Source: Hyphomicrobiales bacterium (GTDB lineage: Bacteria > Pseudomonadota > Alphaproteobacteria > Rhizobiales > Rhizobiaceae). From it: a stretch of DNA of 64,000 nucleotides. Of the stretch, positions 44,252-53,229 are shown piece by piece (position 1 is the stretch's first letter; each line of letters starts with the position of its first letter). A program made the position numbers and the translations under genes. The notes below the pieces were generated by a model. It saw only the letters and a program-made list of their open reading frames with translations, searched no databases and was not told where the DNA came from. The stretch lies in assembly GCA_900471525.1 (NCBI GenBank), contig UCEZ01000052.1:130437-194436 (forward strand), in the 5' to 3' direction.

Positions 44252-45385
44252 ATGCCGACATCTGAACTCGGTCCGTTTCCGGTCGAAGACCGATCGGATC
44301 AGGCCACTTTTTCGTTAGCGCGGGAGCTGAGCGAACAATCGATAAGAAAATGGAAGGCGCATCGCGTGGGCAGTGTAGGCAGTTCAGCCCCGTTCAAGAC
44401 CGATGCCAATGCTGGCAGGGTTCTGATGGAACTGGTTTTGAAGAAATCAGGTTCGGGCTATCTCTATCAGTCGGATGATCTCGACGTCGTTCTTTCCGGA
44501 AACCTGCCCGGAGAATTGCAATCGCTGGCAACGGCGCAAAAGGCAGACGAGGAAACGTTCGGCCCCGAGGACGGCGCCCGCTTGACCGCCTTGAAGCACG
44601 ACGTGGCGCGGAACAACAATCCCGCCTCGACTGAAATCGATATGGCGTCCGCCGCCGGCATCCTGACGTATCGGATTGATATCGAACGCATCGATATACA
44701 GGGAATGACGGGAATTCTTTCCGTGATCACCGACATATCGGAAACCCGGCATCGCGAGCGCATCTTGAAGACCCTGCTGCGCGAACTCAGCCATCGTTCG
44801 AAGAACCTCCTGGCGATTATCCAGGGGATCGCAACGCAAACGGCGCGCCAGGCCCTGTCACTCGACTATTTCCTCACCAAGTTTCGCGGGCGCATCCAGT
44901 CGCTTGCCTATTCGCAGGATCTTGTCACTGATTCCAGCTGGCGCGGTGCCTATCTCTTCGCACTGACCGAGCGGCAGGTCAGCGCCTACTGGCCGAATTC
45001 CGAAACGCCGATCTCCATAAACGGCATCAATGCGCATCTGTCGCCGAACGCGACGCTGCATATCGGACTTGCCCTGCACGAACTCATCGTCAATTCCGCG
45101 TCCTATGGCGCCATCGCGGCAGGCGTGAACTCCTTGACGATCGATTGTTTCGAGACGATCTTCGACAACAATGACGCCATCGAACTGGCATGGATCGAAC
45201 ATCTGCCGCCCGCTGCCACACTCGGGGAAGCAGACGAGCACACCTTTGCGCGCACGGTGCTCGAGCGCGTCGTTCCTGTGGCGATCGGCGGCAGGGCGAT
45301 GTATCTGACGGCGCCCGACCGCATTGAATATCACCTGACCATTCCGTCGCGCGAGTATGAAATCATCGATCGAATCGAGGAGTGA
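44252..45385 (+). CDS. HWE/HisKA_2-type histidine kinase next to phyR
   Basis: 377 aa soluble kinase without recognisable GAF; the N-terminal 165 residues hold a PAS-like segment (GILTYRIDIERIDIQGMTGILSVITDISE; split). Dimer helix with H181 (LLRELSHRSKNLLAIIQG), ATP domain with LHELIVNSASYGAI and the W-x-E element (LAWIEHLPP). By position 82 nt after phyR it is a good candidate for the PhyR kinase or phosphatase (PhyK-like). Confidence 0.88.
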   Translation: MPTSELGPFPVEDRSDQATFSLARELSEQSIRKWKAHRVGSVGSSAPFKTDANAGRVLMELVLKKSGSGYLYQSDDLDVVLSGNLPGELQSLATAQKADEETFGPEDGARLTALKHDVARNNNPASTEIDMASAAGILTYRIDIERIDIQGMTGILSVITDISETRHRERILKTLLRELSHRSKNLLAIIQGIATQTARQALSLDYFLTKFRGRIQSLAYSQDLVTDSSWRGAYLFALTERQVSAYWPNSETPISINGINAHLSPNATLHIGLALHELIVNSASYGAIAAGVNSLTIDCFETIFDNNDAIELAWIEHLPPAATLGEADEHTFARTVLERVVPVAIGGRAMYLTAPDRIEYHLTIPSREYEIIDRIEE

Positions 45386-45442
45386 TCTCTTCCGCAGAGG
45401 TGCCAGAGGGCCTCATGCGAAACATTTTTGAAAGGTCGTCTG

Positions 45443-45479
45443 AAAAAGAACAGCCAGCGCCCGGGGAAGGCACTGGCTG
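45443..45479 (-). terminator. Terminator of the small RNA
   Basis: Minus strand CAGCCAG-T-GCC, 7-nt loop, GGC-G-CTGGCTG, then TTCTTTTT. Stem of 11 pairs including one T-G wobble, with a clear T-run. Confidence 0.85.
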
Positions 45480-45575
45480 ATATTGACAACTCACCGAGGG
45501 GGCGTGTGAGTTGGATGCCGGATCATTTATTGGGGTGTTCGCATTGGGGGCGATGCGAACGACTATCCGGACAGT
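45443..45575 (-). ncRNA. Candidate EcfG-dependent small RNA with C-rich loops
   Basis: About 133 nt. Predicted 5' end follows the EcfG promoter at 45605-45581. Predicted fold on the minus strand: hairpin CGACT/AGTCG (45577-45560); hairpin GTTCGCAT/ATGCGAAC (45560-45537) with loop CGCCCCCA; a linker with ACCCC; hairpin AACTCAC/GTGAGTT (45512-45488) with loop ACGCCCCCTCG; and a terminator. C-rich loops are suited to pair with G-rich ribosome sites. It has no open reading frame with a ribosome site. It converges with the HWE kinase gene. Resembles in logic the sigma-T-dependent GsrN RNA of Caulobacter; homology is not shown. Confidence 0.7.
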
Positions 45576-45580
45576 CGCTA

Positions 45581-45605
45581 AACGACCCTGTCAAAAAAAA
45601 GTTCC
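45581..45605 (-). promoter_or_regulatory. EcfG-type promoter of the small RNA
   Basis: Minus strand GGAAC (45605-45601), exactly 16 nt, CGTT (45584-45581) followed by T. Perfect consensus, with no minus-strand protein gene downstream, so the transcript is expected to be non-coding. Confidence 0.82.
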
Positions 45606-45655
45606 GCCCCGATTTCATTTTTTTTTAAATATTATTCGAGCAGTGAACGACTTCC

Positions 45656-47236
45656 TCAGAGCGCGTCCAACTCGGCGCGATGGCGGTAGAGGCTGAGGAA
45701 CTTGCGGTAGTCCCGATCATAGACTTCGCGCATAGCCGGGTCGGGGTAACGCGCATGCCCACCGGGTGACATCGCTGGTCCGGCGGCACGAAGGTCCGGA
45801 TAGAGACCGCCCGCGACCGACGCGACCATAGCGGTACCCAACAAGACGGCATCGTTGGTCTCCGGCGCGACGACCGTGCACCCGGTCACGTCGGAATAGA
45901 GCTCCATCAACAGAGCATTGCGGACATGACCACCAGTCACGTGCAGCGTGTCGAGATCGTAACCGGCCTCTTTCATCATTTCGAGAATGTGGCGTATGCC
46001 GAGCGCGATGGCGACGCAGGTGCGCCAATAAAGCCGGCAAAGCGCATCGAACGAACTGTCGAGCGTCAGGCCGCTGATGACGCCAAGCGCGTGCGGATCG
46101 GCGAGCGGCGAGCGGTTTCCGTGAAAATCCGGCAGCACATGCAACCGTGCCGCAAACTCCGTTCCGTAGGCGGCTCGCAATTCCTGAATGCGCAGGACGA
46201 TTCTCTGATGAACTTCGGTATCCGGCTCGCCGCCGGCGCTGTGGCTGCGGACGACATGATCGAGCAGCGCGCCCGTTGCCGATTGTCCCCCCTCTATCAG
46301 CCAGCTGTCAGGAAATGCTGCCTCGAAATAAGGTCCCCACATGCCGAAACCCGGCTTCATGTCCTTGGAAAAAGCGACGATGCAGCTGGAGGTGCCGGCG
46401 ATCAGGGCAAGTTGCCGCTCCAGCCGCTCCGGCTCGCCAGCAAACTCGCCCAGCACACCGATGGCGCCGGCATAGGCGTCGATCAGCCCCGTCGCCACCT
46501 GGCAGGTCTCATGCAGGCCCAGCTCGGCGGCAGCGGCAGCGGTCAGATGCCCTGTCGATTGCCCCACCGGCAGTGTTTCCTCCGGCAATCCACCCTTCTC
46601 CCGCAGGTCATCAAGCCCGATCCTGGCGAGGAATCCGTCCTGCCAGCCACGCTTCTCATGGGAAAAATAGTTCCACTTCGCAGTCAGTGTGCAGCGGGAC
46701 CGCGCCGCATTGCCGGTCGCCCGCCAGGACATGAAATCGGCGAGATCGAAGAAATATCCCGCCTTTGCCCATTGCTGTGGCAGATTCTGCTTCAGCCACA
46801 TCAGCTTCGGCATCTCCATTTCCGGCGACATGACACGCCCGGAATGGTTCAGCACCGGATGTTCGGTCGCCGTGCAATAGTCGGCCTGCTTCAAGGCGCG
46901 GTGATCCAGCCAGACGATCGTGTCCCAGCGCGGATCGCCCTTGCGATTGACGGACAAGGGGGCACCGTTCCTGTCACGTACAACCAGCGAGCATGTTGCA
47001 TCAAAGCCGATCGCCGCGATGGCTTCGGCAGGTACACCCGCCTTGGCACGCGCCGTTTTTACCGCGATGCAGACGGCTGTCCAGATGTTTTCGGAATCAT
47101 GTTCGGCGTGATTTTCTTCCGGCCGGTTCATCGCGATCGGATAATCCGCGCGGGCCAACTGCTTGCCATGCCTATCAAAAATGCCAGCGCGGGCGCTACC
47201 GGTTCCGACATCGACAGCAACGATCAAATCAGCCAT
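45656..47236 (-). CDS. FGGY-family pentulose kinase
   Basis: 526 aa. FGGY kinase fold with N-terminal phosphate-binding motif VAVDVGTGSARAGIFD, and C-terminal VTGGHVRNALLMELYSDV. The pattern (DATCSLVV, GEPERLERQLALIAGTSSC) resembles D-ribulokinase-type members. It is the last gene of the polyol cluster and likely phosphorylates a ketopentose such as D-xylulose or D-ribulose formed from arabitol or ribitol. Its ATG shares bases with the HAD stop (TGATG). Confidence 0.87.
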   Translation of the reverse strand: MADLIVAVDVGTGSARAGIFDRHGKQLARADYPIAMNRPEENHAEHDSENIWTAVCIAVKTARAKAGVPAEAIAAIGFDATCSLVVRDRNGAPLSVNRKGDPRWDTIVWLDHRALKQADYCTATEHPVLNHSGRVMSPEMEMPKLMWLKQNLPQQWAKAGYFFDLADFMSWRATGNAARSRCTLTAKWNYFSHEKRGWQDGFLARIGLDDLREKGGLPEETLPVGQSTGHLTAAAAAELGLHETCQVATGLIDAYAGAIGVLGEFAGEPERLERQLALIAGTSSCIVAFSKDMKPGFGMWGPYFEAAFPDSWLIEGGQSATGALLDHVVRSHSAGGEPDTEVHQRIVLRIQELRAAYGTEFAARLHVLPDFHGNRSPLADPHALGVISGLTLDSSFDALCRLYWRTCVAIALGIRHILEMMKEAGYDLDTLHVTGGHVRNALLMELYSDVTGCTVVAPETNDAVLLGTAMVASVAGGLYPDLRAAGPAMSPGGHARYPDPAMREVYDRDYRKFLSLYRHRAELDAL

Positions 47237-47937
47237 CAGAGCCCTGCGTTCCCGTCCCTTTGTTCTTTGCGGACAAAATGGATCAATTCCCGCATGTCGT
47301 CAAACAGCACATCGGGCGAAAGCCGCCGCAGTGTTTCCAGGTGCCGTTCCGACTTTGCATGCGAAGCGCCGGCAAAGGCAAAGACCCGCATGCCCGCTGC
47401 CTTGGCCGCCTCGACGCCAGCCGGACTGTCCTCGACGACGATGCAGTTTTCCGGTGGCGTCGCCATCTGTGCGGCCGCATGCAGAAAAAGATCGGGCGCT
47501 GGCTTGCCGCGTTCGACCATGCTCGAACTGAAAAGATGAGGCTCGAGCTTGTCGATCAGGCCAGTGATGGTGAGCGAGAGGCGGATGCGCTCTATCTGGC
47601 TCGAGGAAGCAACACAACGCGGGAGATCAAGCTGATCGAGCGCTGTAGCGACCCCGGCCACCGGCTGCAACTCCCGACGGAAACGCTGGTAGAGATCAAG
47701 TCGCATCTGTTCGAGAAAATGATCGTCCACTGCCAGACCGTAGTCCTCGTGCAGAATGTCAGACATGGTCTTCAGGCTCTTGCCGAGGAAGCGCTCTGTC
47801 GCCTCTTCGGCATCCATGTCGACGCCGGCATTTCGCAGCACGCGAACCAGGACGTCAAGCGACAAGGGCTCGCTATCCACCAGAACGCCGTCGCAATCGA
47901 AAATCACCAGCTTGGGCGGATGCGTGCTCATGTCCAT
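47236..47937 (-). CDS. HAD-superfamily phosphatase
   Basis: 233 aa. Motif I is VIFDCDGVLVDS with nucleophile D14 and D16; motif II VASSSQIERIR; motif III GKPAPDLFLHA; motif IV VVEDSPAGVEAAKAAGM. This beta-phosphoglucomutase-like subgroup removes phosphate from sugar phosphates. In the polyol cluster it may clear toxic sugar phosphates. Start 47937 (MDMSTHPP) is preferred. Confidence 0.87.
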   Translation of the reverse strand: MDMSTHPPKLVIFDCDGVLVDSEPLSLDVLVRVLRNAGVDMDAEEATERFLGKSLKTMSDILHEDYGLAVDDHFLEQMRLDLYQRFRRELQPVAGVATALDQLDLPRCVASSSQIERIRLSLTITGLIDKLEPHLFSSSMVERGKPAPDLFLHAAAQMATPPENCIVVEDSPAGVEAAKAAGMRVFAFAGASHAKSERHLETLRRLSPDVLFDDMRELIHFVRKEQRDGNAGL

Positions 47938-48012
47938 CAAGCCGCCGCTTGCGTGCCACAGCGGCCGCATATTACGGCCGCGACGTTACGCGAGGGCTGA
48001 AGCGTCATGACA

Positions 48013-49497
48013 TCATTCTCCAAGTTTTCCGTCGAGATAGAGCTGGAGCGTTGCCCGCGTGCCCTTGTCCCAAAGGGTCTGCAGCGCGTGTGCAAACCGC
48101 TTTTGAAACAGCGTTGATTGCGCAACATCGCCGAAGATATCCGAAAGCGCAAGGAAGGCCTGTGGATCTTCCTTGGCTTTGATGGCCGCGGCATGCAGCC
48201 GGTCAGCACTGGCATCATTGAAGGTAATCGCCTTACCGCTATCGGTGGTTCCGGCAAGGTACCGGCACCAGAGCGCCGAGACCAGCGACAGGCCGATTAC
48301 ATCCTCGCCGCGCCGCAGCCGGTCGGCTGTCGTCGGCAGGATGAATTTCGGCTGGCGGTTGGAACCGTCCTGCGCCAGGCGCGGAATCGTGTCGGCGATC
48401 TTCGGGTTGAACAGCCGCGACTCCACCTTCTTGAAATAGGCGTTGAGGTCAGTGTTCGGCACCGGCGGGATGACCGGTATGATCTCGTCCTGCTCCAGCT
48501 TGGCCAGGAAGGCGCAAACTGTCTGGTCCTCCATCGCCTCATGGACGAAATGAATATCGAGGAGGGCTGCCGGATAGGCGATCGCCGCGTGGCCGCCGTT
48601 GAGGATGCGGATCTTCATGTGCTCGTAGGGCGCCACATCCGGCACGAACTGGACACCGACCTTCTCAAGCGCCGGTCGGCCGGCAGGGAAATGATCCTCC
48701 AGAACCCACTGCTTGAACTCTTCACAGAAGACCGGCCAGTTATCGTCGATGCCATAGTCGTCGGCTGCGATGCCGACCTCGCGCGGGCCGGTCGCCGGCG
48801 TGATACGATCCACCATGCCGCTCGGGAAAGCGACATTGGCTTCGATCCATTCGGCAAACGCCGGATCGGACAGGCGAGCGAGCCCGGAGACGGCCGCATG
48901 GGTGACTTCGCCGTTGCCGGGAATATTGTCGCAGGACATCACCGTGAACGGCACGAGGCCCTTGTCCTTGCGCGCCTTCAGTCCGGCGATGATCAGGCCG
49001 AACACTGTCTTTGGATCGCTTGGATTCTGAGCGTCCGCGACGATCGCCGGATGCTTGGGATTGAAGACACCCGACGCCGGGTCGATGAAGTAGCCGCCCT
49101 CGGTGATCGTCAGAGAAACGATGCGGATCGCCGGATCGGCAAGTTTGGCGACGGTGGCCGCGGCATTGCCGGGCCGCAGATAGTCGATCATCGGTGCCGT
49201 GACGCGCGCGGCGCTCTTGTTGTTATCCTGCTCGACCACCGTCGTCAGGAAATCCTGCTCCTCCAGCTTCGCACGCATAGCCTCGTCGGACGGCAGAACC
49301 CCTGCCCCGATGATCGCCCAATCGTGGTCGCTTCCGGTATTGAAGAGATCGTCCAGATAGATCGCCTGATGGGCACGGTGGAAGTTGCCGACGCCGAAAT
49401 GGACGATGCCTGCCTTCAACGTCGACCGGTCATAGGCCGGGATCGCGGCGGTCGCCTTGATGGCGGCAAGATTGGCGAGCGAAAGTTTGGTCGTCAT
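48013..49497 (-). CDS. mtlK: Mannitol 2-dehydrogenase
   Basis: 494 aa polyol-specific long-chain dehydrogenase. N-terminal NAD-binding HFGVGNFHRAHQAIYLDDL; catalytic lysine region EHMKIRILNGGHAAIAYPA (K-x4-N-x2-H). It oxidises D-mannitol to D-fructose and often D-arabitol to D-xylulose. Start 49497 has AAGGA 6 nt upstream. Part of the smo cluster, 26 nt after smoS. Confidence 0.93.
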   Translation of the reverse strand: MTTKLSLANLAAIKATAAIPAYDRSTLKAGIVHFGVGNFHRAHQAIYLDDLFNTGSDHDWAIIGAGVLPSDEAMRAKLEEQDFLTTVVEQDNNKSAARVTAPMIDYLRPGNAAATVAKLADPAIRIVSLTITEGGYFIDPASGVFNPKHPAIVADAQNPSDPKTVFGLIIAGLKARKDKGLVPFTVMSCDNIPGNGEVTHAAVSGLARLSDPAFAEWIEANVAFPSGMVDRITPATGPREVGIAADDYGIDDNWPVFCEEFKQWVLEDHFPAGRPALEKVGVQFVPDVAPYEHMKIRILNGGHAAIAYPAALLDIHFVHEAMEDQTVCAFLAKLEQDEIIPVIPPVPNTDLNAYFKKVESRLFNPKIADTIPRLAQDGSNRQPKFILPTTADRLRRGEDVIGLSLVSALWCRYLAGTTDSGKAITFNDASADRLHAAAIKAKEDPQAFLALSDIFGDVAQSTLFQKRFAHALQTLWDKGTRATLQLYLDGKLGE

Positions 49498-49523
49498 AGT
49501 CATTCCTTTCGACGAGCTTCAGG

Positions 49524-50297
49524 TCAGCTCATCCAGTTGCCGCCGTCGACATTGTAGGTTTGCGAAACGACATAGTTGCTTTCGGCGGAGGCGAGGAAGA
49601 TCGCCATGCCCGTCAGGTCTTCGGCCGTTCCCATGCGCCCGAACGGCACCTCGGCAGCCACCAGCTTCTTCTTCTCGCCCAGCGGACGGTTCTCGAACTT
49701 GGCGAACATCGCGTCGACGCCGTCCCAGTGTTCGCCGTCGACCACGCCGGGGGCGATGGCATTGACGTTGATGCCATGTTTGATCAGATCCAGCCCCGCC
49801 GACTGGGTCAGGCTGATGACTGCCGCCTTGGTTGCGCAATAGACCGCGACAAGAGCCTCGCCACGACGCCCCGCCTGGCTTGCCATGTTGATGATCTTGC
49901 CGCCGCGCCCCTGCGCAATCATCTGCCGCGCAGCCGCCTGCATGGTGAAGAGCGTCCCGGAGACATTGATCGTAAAGAGCCTGTCATAGCTTTCCCGGGT
50001 GATCTCGACGATCGGTGCAAGATCAAACAGGGCAGCATTGTTGATCAGAATATCAAGCCCGCCGGCCTTGGCGACGACGGCGGCAATCGCCGCGTCGATG
50101 GAAGCCTGATTGGTTACGTCCATTTCAACTGCATAGGCCGAGGGGCCAAGCTCACCCGCCGTCGTTTTCGCACGGTCGAGGTTGATGTCAGCGATGGCGA
50201 CAGTCGCCCCTTCGCGGATATAGGCCTCCGCAAAAGCGCGTCCGATACCGCGCGCCGATCCCGTGATCAGCGCGCTTTTTCCCTGTAAGCGTGTCAT
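49524..50297 (-). CDS. smoS: Sorbitol dehydrogenase SmoS (SDR family)
   Basis: 257 aa short-chain dehydrogenase: NAD motif TGSARGIG (12-19), NNAA (86-89) and catalytic S140, Y153, K157 (INMASQAGRR, YCATK). It oxidises sorbitol (D-glucitol) to fructose, and possibly galactitol. Coupled to smoK through an ATGA overlap at 50294-50297. Confidence 0.92.
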   Translation of the reverse strand: MTRLQGKSALITGSARGIGRAFAEAYIREGATVAIADINLDRAKTTAGELGPSAYAVEMDVTNQASIDAAIAAVVAKAGGLDILINNAALFDLAPIVEITRESYDRLFTINVSGTLFTMQAAARQMIAQGRGGKIINMASQAGRRGEALVAVYCATKAAVISLTQSAGLDLIKHGINVNAIAPGVVDGEHWDGVDAMFAKFENRPLGEKKKLVAAEVPFGRMGTAEDLTGMAIFLASAESNYVVSQTYNVDGGNWMS

Positions 50298-51295
50298 CGA
50301 ATTGCCAGTCCCTTGTCATCGAATCTGTGAACGCGGCCCTCTTCCGGCGTCAGGAATACCTGGTCGCCATGTGATACCCCGAATTCGCCACCGACCCGGG
50401 CCGTGACCAACCCGATACCGTCGACATGGATGTGCAGGAACGTATCGGATCCCAAGTGTTCGGCGACACCGACCGTGCCGCGCAATGCACCGGATTCCGT
50501 CGACAGCTTCAGGTGCTCAGGACGAACGCCGATCGAATGGGCATTGTAGGGCTTGGCGAATTCGCCTGTGGCGAAGTTCATGCGCGGCGAGCCGATGAAG
50601 CCGGCGACGAAGATATTGTCCGGGCGGTGATAGAGATCGAGCGGCGAGCCCACCTGCTCGATATTGCCGGCGTTGAGAACGACGATCTTGTCCGCCATGG
50701 TCATGGCTTCCACCTGATCGTGGGTGACGTAGATCATCGTCGTCTTCAACTGGTGATGAAGCTCGCTGATCTCGAGACGCATCGTCCCGCGCAGAGCTGC
50801 GTCGAGGTTGGACAGCGGCTCATCGAACAGGAAGGCGGAGGGTTCCCGGACGATGGCGCGGCCGATGGCGACGCGCTGACGCTGACCACCGGAGAGCTGG
50901 CCAGGACGGCGATCGAGATAGTTGGTGAGGTTGAGAACGCGAGCCGCTTCCGTCACCTTTTTGTCGATCGCGCCCTGATCGAGTTTCGCCATCTTCAAGG
51001 GAAACGCGATGTTGTTGCGCACCGACATATGCGGGTAGAGCGCGTAGGACTGGAACACCATGGCAAGACCGCGCTTGGCAGGTGCCGCACCCGTGACGTC
51101 GCGTCCGTCGATTTCGATCCTGCCGGAGGTCGTATCTTCAAGACCGGCGATCAGACGCAGCAGCGTCGACTTTCCGCAGCCCGAAGGACCGACGAAGACG
51201 ACGAACTCGCCGTCCTCAATGGTGAGGTCGATCCCCGGAATGACCTGCGTCGCGCCAAAGGATTTGTTGACCTTTTTCAGAGTGATATTACCCAT
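50294..51295 (-). CDS. smoK: Polyol ABC transporter ATPase SmoK
   Basis: 333 aa MalK/UgpC-type ATPase. Walker A GPSGCGKST, signature LSGGQRQR, Walker B FLFDEPLSNLD, and a C-terminal TOBE regulatory domain (about 235-330, GVRPEHLKL). It energises SmoFG import of sorbitol and mannitol. Confidence 0.93.
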   Translation of the reverse strand: MGNITLKKVNKSFGATQVIPGIDLTIEDGEFVVFVGPSGCGKSTLLRLIAGLEDTTSGRIEIDGRDVTGAAPAKRGLAMVFQSYALYPHMSVRNNIAFPLKMAKLDQGAIDKKVTEAARVLNLTNYLDRRPGQLSGGQRQRVAIGRAIVREPSAFLFDEPLSNLDAALRGTMRLEISELHHQLKTTMIYVTHDQVEAMTMADKIVVLNAGNIEQVGSPLDLYHRPDNIFVAGFIGSPRMNFATGEFAKPYNAHSIGVRPEHLKLSTESGALRGTVGVAEHLGSDTFLHIHVDGIGLVTARVGGEFGVSHGDQVFLTPEEGRVHRFDDKGLAIR

Positions 51296-51327
51296 GCGTG
51301 CCTCCCAAGTCTTTTCTTCGTTATGAG

Positions 51328-52152
51328 TTACTTCACGGCGCCGAAGGTCAGGCCGCGTACGAGTTGTTTCTGGCTGAACCAGCCCATGATCAGGATCGGG
51401 GCGATCGCAAGCGTCGACGCTGCCGACAGCTTTGCCCAGAACAGACCCTGCGGACTGGAGAAAGACGCGATGAAGGCCGTGAGCGGCGCTGCATTGGTTG
51501 TGGTCAGCCGGATCGTCCAGAACGCTTCATTCCAGGCAAGGATGATGTTGAGCAGCATGGTCGATGCGATGCCCGGAACAGCCATCGGCGTCAGCACGTA
51601 GACGATCTCACCCCAGAGCGATGCCCCGTCCATGCGCGCAGCTTCCAGGATTTCGCCCGGAATTTCGCGAAAGTAGGTGTAGAGCATCCAGATGACGATC
51701 GGCAGGTTGATCATGGTCAGCATGACCATCAGCCCCGTCCGCGTATCAAGCAGGCCGAAATCGCGGAACATCAGGTAGAACGGAACCAACACCGCGACTG
51801 CCGGCATCATCTTGGTGGAGAGCATCCACATCAGGATGTCCTTGGTCTTGTTCGTCGGCGCGAAAGCCATCGACCAGGCGGACGGGACCGCGATCAACAG
51901 TGCCAGGATCGTCGAGCCGACCGACAGCACCACCGAGTTCAGGAAGAACTTGAAATAGTTGCTCTGCGCCTGCACCGCCCCATAACTCTCGATGGTTCCC
52001 GACGGGATCAGGTTGAAGCCCTGGATCGCCTCGGTCTCGGACTTGAACGAGGTGATGATCGTGTAGAGGATCGGGAAGAAGATCACCAGGGCGATGATCC
52101 AGGCGACGATGGTGAAGACGACGGTTCTTCTGGTCGAAACGGCACGGGCCAT
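51328..52152 (-). CDS. smoG: Polyol ABC transporter permease SmoG
   Basis: 274 aa permease with six membrane segments and the EAA loop LEAARMDGASLWGEIVYVLTPMAVPG (split at A). Start 52152 follows GGGGGAT; the longer frame to 52188 overlaps smoF. MalG type. Confidence 0.92.
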   Translation of the reverse strand: MARAVSTRRTVVFTIVAWIIALVIFFPILYTIITSFKSETEAIQGFNLIPSGTIESYGAVQAQSNYFKFFLNSVVLSVGSTILALLIAVPSAWSMAFAPTNKTKDILMWMLSTKMMPAVAVLVPFYLMFRDFGLLDTRTGLMVMLTMINLPIVIWMLYTYFREIPGEILEAARMDGASLWGEIVYVLTPMAVPGIASTMLLNIILAWNEAFWTIRLTTTNAAPLTAFIASFSSPQGLFWAKLSAASTLAIAPILIMGWFSQKQLVRGLTFGAVK

Positions 52153-52165
52153 GGTCTTATCCCCC

Positions 52166-53038
52166 TTACTTGTCGAGGTTCTTGCCAACGGCGCGCATCA
52201 GGAAGAACGCGACGATGTTGGCGAGGATGACTGCGATGATGCCGCCTGCCGAAGCGCCACCGACATCATAGCCAAGAAGCGCAGTGCGGTAGATCAGGAA
52301 CGGCAGGTTGGTCGATGCATAGCCCGGGCCGCCATTGGTGGTGACGAGGATTTCGGCATAGACGCCCAGAAGGAAGATCGTCTGGATGAGGATGACGACC
52401 GTGATCGACCGCGCCAGATGCGGCACCGTCAGGTAGATGAAGCGGCTGACGAAGCCCGCGCCGTCCATTTCGGCGGCTTCCTTCTGCTCACCGTCCAGCG
52501 ACTGCAGGGCCGTGAGCAGGATCAGCGTCGCGAACGGCAGCCACTGCCAGGCAACGATGATGATGATCGAAAACAGCGGATACTGACCGAACCAGTCGAC
52601 CGGCTGCACCCCGAAGAAGCGAGCGATATCGGCAAACACCCCATATTGCGGGTGCATGATCATGTTCTTCCAGACCAGTGCCGCCACCGGCGGCATGACG
52701 AAGAACGGCGAGATCACCAGGATACGGACAAGCCCCTGCCCCCACATCGGCTGGTCGAGCATCAGCGCAATCGCGACGCCTCCGACCACCGTGATAAAAA
52801 GCACGCCGACGACGATGACGAGCGTGTTCCAGATCGACTGGAAAAAGGCAGGATCCGAATAGAAATATTGGTAATTGAAAAGGCCGGCGAAGCTCACATT
52901 ACCGGGATTGAGCAGATTGTAGTTCTGGAAGGAGAACCACAGCGTCATTGCCAGCGGCACGATCATCCAGATCAGAAGCAACCCGACAGACGGGGCCATC
53001 ATGATGCGTGCCAGCGCACGCGTGTTCTGCGTAGCCAT
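52166..53038 (-). CDS. smoF: Polyol ABC transporter permease SmoF
   Basis: 290 aa MalF-type permease with six membrane segments and the EAA loop KEAAEMDGAGFVSRFIYLTVP. It starts after a 191-nt gap from smoE that carries a strong hairpin. Pairs with SmoG. Confidence 0.92.
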   Translation of the reverse strand: MATQNTRALARIMMAPSVGLLLIWMIVPLAMTLWFSFQNYNLLNPGNVSFAGLFNYQYFYSDPAFFQSIWNTLVIVVGVLFITVVGGVAIALMLDQPMWGQGLVRILVISPFFVMPPVAALVWKNMIMHPQYGVFADIARFFGVQPVDWFGQYPLFSIIIIVAWQWLPFATLILLTALQSLDGEQKEAAEMDGAGFVSRFIYLTVPHLARSITVVILIQTIFLLGVYAEILVTTNGGPGYASTNLPFLIYRTALLGYDVGGASAGGIIAVILANIVAFFLMRAVGKNLDK

Positions 53039-53118
53039 TGAAACAACCCTCCCTCTGATACCGGTCCAGGTGCCCGCCCCGCCGGGAGGACAGCAAGCCG
53101 GATTTCTTGTTCTATTTC

Positions 53119-53176
53119 AAAAAATCCTGACGTCAGACGCCTTGACGATGAAAACTCACCGACGACTGACGTCAGG
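53119..53176 (-). terminator. Intercistronic terminator/attenuator between smoE and smoF
   Basis: Minus strand CCTGACGTCAG (53176-53166) pairs with CTGACGTCAGG (53136-53126), 29-nt loop, followed by ATTTTTT. It probably stops most transcripts after smoE so that binding protein exceeds permease. Confidence 0.75.
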
Positions 53177-53229
53177 TTCAGTTGACGACCCGGATGGTAG
53201 TCCGGGGCGCCCGTCCTTGGGAAGGAACG

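Noticed and set aside
52094..53041. A 315-codon plus-strand frame over smoF/smoG
   Set aside because: Asp/His/Arg-rich antisense of membrane permeases; no domain.
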